A stretch of 64,000 nt of DNA from Schizochytrium sp. CCTCC M209059 (Eukaryota; Sar; Bigyra; Thraustochytrida; Thraustochytriidae), in the NCBI GenBank assembly GCA_000818945.1, contig KN805376.1, positions 387,121 through 451,120 on the forward strand, given 5' to 3'. The notes below the pieces were generated by a model. The model searched no databases. It saw only the letters and a program-made list of their open reading frames with translations, and was not told the DNA's origin. Both the position numbers and the translations under genes were made by a program. Shown one piece after another: positions 63,212 through 64,000 of this stretch (its first letter is position 1; each line of letters begins with the position of its first letter).

Positions 63212-64000
63212 ATGAGGGCCATGCTGCGCAAGCGCAACGCGGAGGGCGGGTACGAGGTGCCGTCGGACTCCGAGCTGGAGGGCGAGGAGGAGGAGGAGGA
63301 GGAGGAGGAGGAGGAGGCGCAGCGAAGGCAGCAGCAGCAGCAGCCGACCAGGACGAGCAGGACGGCGCGGTTCTCGCTGCCCAAGCTGCGGGTTTCCAGG
63401 ACGGCGAGGATTACAGGCGCCTCGAGGAAGTCAAACAACACGAGGAAGTCCCGCGGGGGGAGGTTCTCGCGCATTCATGGGGGGTCCAGCAAAGCCAAGC
63501 AGGCCGTCATCTCCTCGTGCGGCGGCTTCTGCGACCACCGCCCCGTCTCCATGCACTTCTTGAAGGAGTTCTGGGACGCAGTCTTGCAAGAAGTTCTCGG
63601 CGAAAATCTCGACGTCTGTGTCTTGCAGAAAGACTTTCTCTGCACCATCAAAAATCGTGAAAAGAATATCCCGCGCGGGGCGTCCATCCTCAAACTCAGC
63701 CCCAATGCCGACCACAACGATACCGTCACTGCTCTGGTCCCTAACGTGGGCGAAATTGAGATCCCAGAGAGTCTTTTGGTCGCCAAAGACCGCCCGCAGT
63801 GGACCGTGGAGGACGTTGTGAGCTTTATCATCCGTTCCCACCCCCAAGTCGATGGTGCGCATATCCCCTTTAATGAAGTTCTCGCCTACGATGACCCAAG
63901 TACACTTGGCAAGCCGCACCAGGGTCTCTTTGTTTCGTACTCGCGCGGCATGCGTTTCCAGGACCTCATTGACTCCCTTACGCTCCATTTTCAGGGTCGC
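63212..64000 (+). CDS. 5' part of a gene cut by the window edge, TIR-like motif
   Basis: A reading frame of 263 codons runs from ATG 63212 to the right edge without a stop. After a short start (MRAMLRKRNAEGG) come a poly-Glu run and a poly-Gln run made by GAG and CAG repeats, then a basic Ser/Arg-rich stretch. From about residue 90 the sequence is well structured, with no repeats: FLKEFWDAVLQEVLG, then WTVEDVVSFII and HIPFNEVLAYDDP. The last part, GLFVSYSRGMRFQDLIDSL, resembles the FVSHAW..PF.D.VDAL motif of TIR-like domains in algae and stramenopiles. A second ATG lies at 63221. I cannot name the gene. Codon usage becomes less GC-extreme after about 63540, like the other genes here. Confidence 0.7.
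   Translation, partial: MRAMLRKRNAEGGYEVPSDSELEGEEEEEEEEEEEAQRRQQQQQPTRTSRTARFSLPKLRVSRTARITGASRKSNNTRKSRGGRFSRIHGGSSKAKQAVISSCGGFCDHRPVSMHFLKEFWDAVLQEVLGENLDVCVLQKDFLCTIKNREKNIPRGASILKLSPNADHNDTVTALVPNVGEIEIPESLLVAKDRPQWTVEDVVSFIIRSHPQVDGAHIPFNEVLAYDDPSTLGKPHQGLFVSYSRGMRFQDLIDSLTLHFQGR

Noticed and set aside
62286..63660. Long plus-strand frames of 309 and 386 codons before the right-edge gene
   Set aside because: They are produced by GCGCA and GTCGC repeats, are Arg/Ala-rich, and lie in other frames than the structured sequence that starts at 63212.

Overview
This window looks like a gene-dense nuclear chromosome segment of a flagellated, heterotrophic protist. A labyrinthulomycete (thraustochytrid-type stramenopile) is my best guess, but nothing here proves it. 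The reasons are: eukaryote-only families (axonemal dynein, an IFT-A subunit, RAD54, SHPRH, XPR1, RhoGAP); very long uninterrupted reading frames, including a 15.1 kb dynein frame with no intron; moderately high GC; and short intergenic regions full of GC-rich microsatellites. I support 17 protein genes, all apparently single-exon. I see no rRNA, tRNA, CRISPR array or transposon. One 90-base run of N marks an assembly gap at 33365-33454.

Layout. (1) 1-2864: a long repeat-rich upstream region and argininosuccinate lyase with a likely mitochondrial presequence. (2) 3277-26371: a ciliary neighbourhood. A beta-type outer-arm dynein heavy chain (minus) and IFT139/TTC21B (plus) share one 746-bp divergent intergenic region. 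After IFT139 come a 75-residue coiled-coil ORF (minus) and LRRC43 (plus), also divergent. (3) 26700-29913: a C2-domain protein and a fusion of an FSH1-type serine hydrolase with a HAD phosphatase-like domain. (4) 30119-35895: RAD54 and, divergent from it across the gap, a membrane-anchored protein with thioredoxin-like folds and no CxxC. (5) 36942-44045: the most unusual gene of the window, a 1538-residue protein joining a SCAMP-like membrane domain, PH/GRAM-like domains, a PDZ-like domain and cyclic-nucleotide-binding folds, with lipidation signals at both ends; it converges on an XPR1-like phosphate exporter with a degraded SPX domain. (6) 44560-53965: a secreted cysteine-rich protein, an ankyrin protein, a WW-WW-CRIB-RhoGAP protein and an SH3-IQ-armadillo protein. 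(7) 54089-64000: SHPRH (SNF2/PHD/RING), a 3.9 kb gene-poor interval, and the 5' part of an unidentified gene running off the right edge.

Functional themes are cilium construction and motility (dynein, IFT139, LRRC43), recombination and replication-damage tolerance (RAD54, SHPRH), and membrane and small-GTPase signalling (SCAMP/cNMP protein, C2 protein, RhoGAP, SH3-IQ-ARM protein). Six gene pairs are divergent. Their intergenic regions share short sequences that I did not find in the coding regions I read: the palindrome TAGGCCTA, the 9-mer TACTACGTA and, in two regions, CACTTGCG-type elements. These are the best candidates for undescribed regulatory signals. Start codons were placed on the first sensible ATG; several frames stay open upstream only through GTG or TTG codons.
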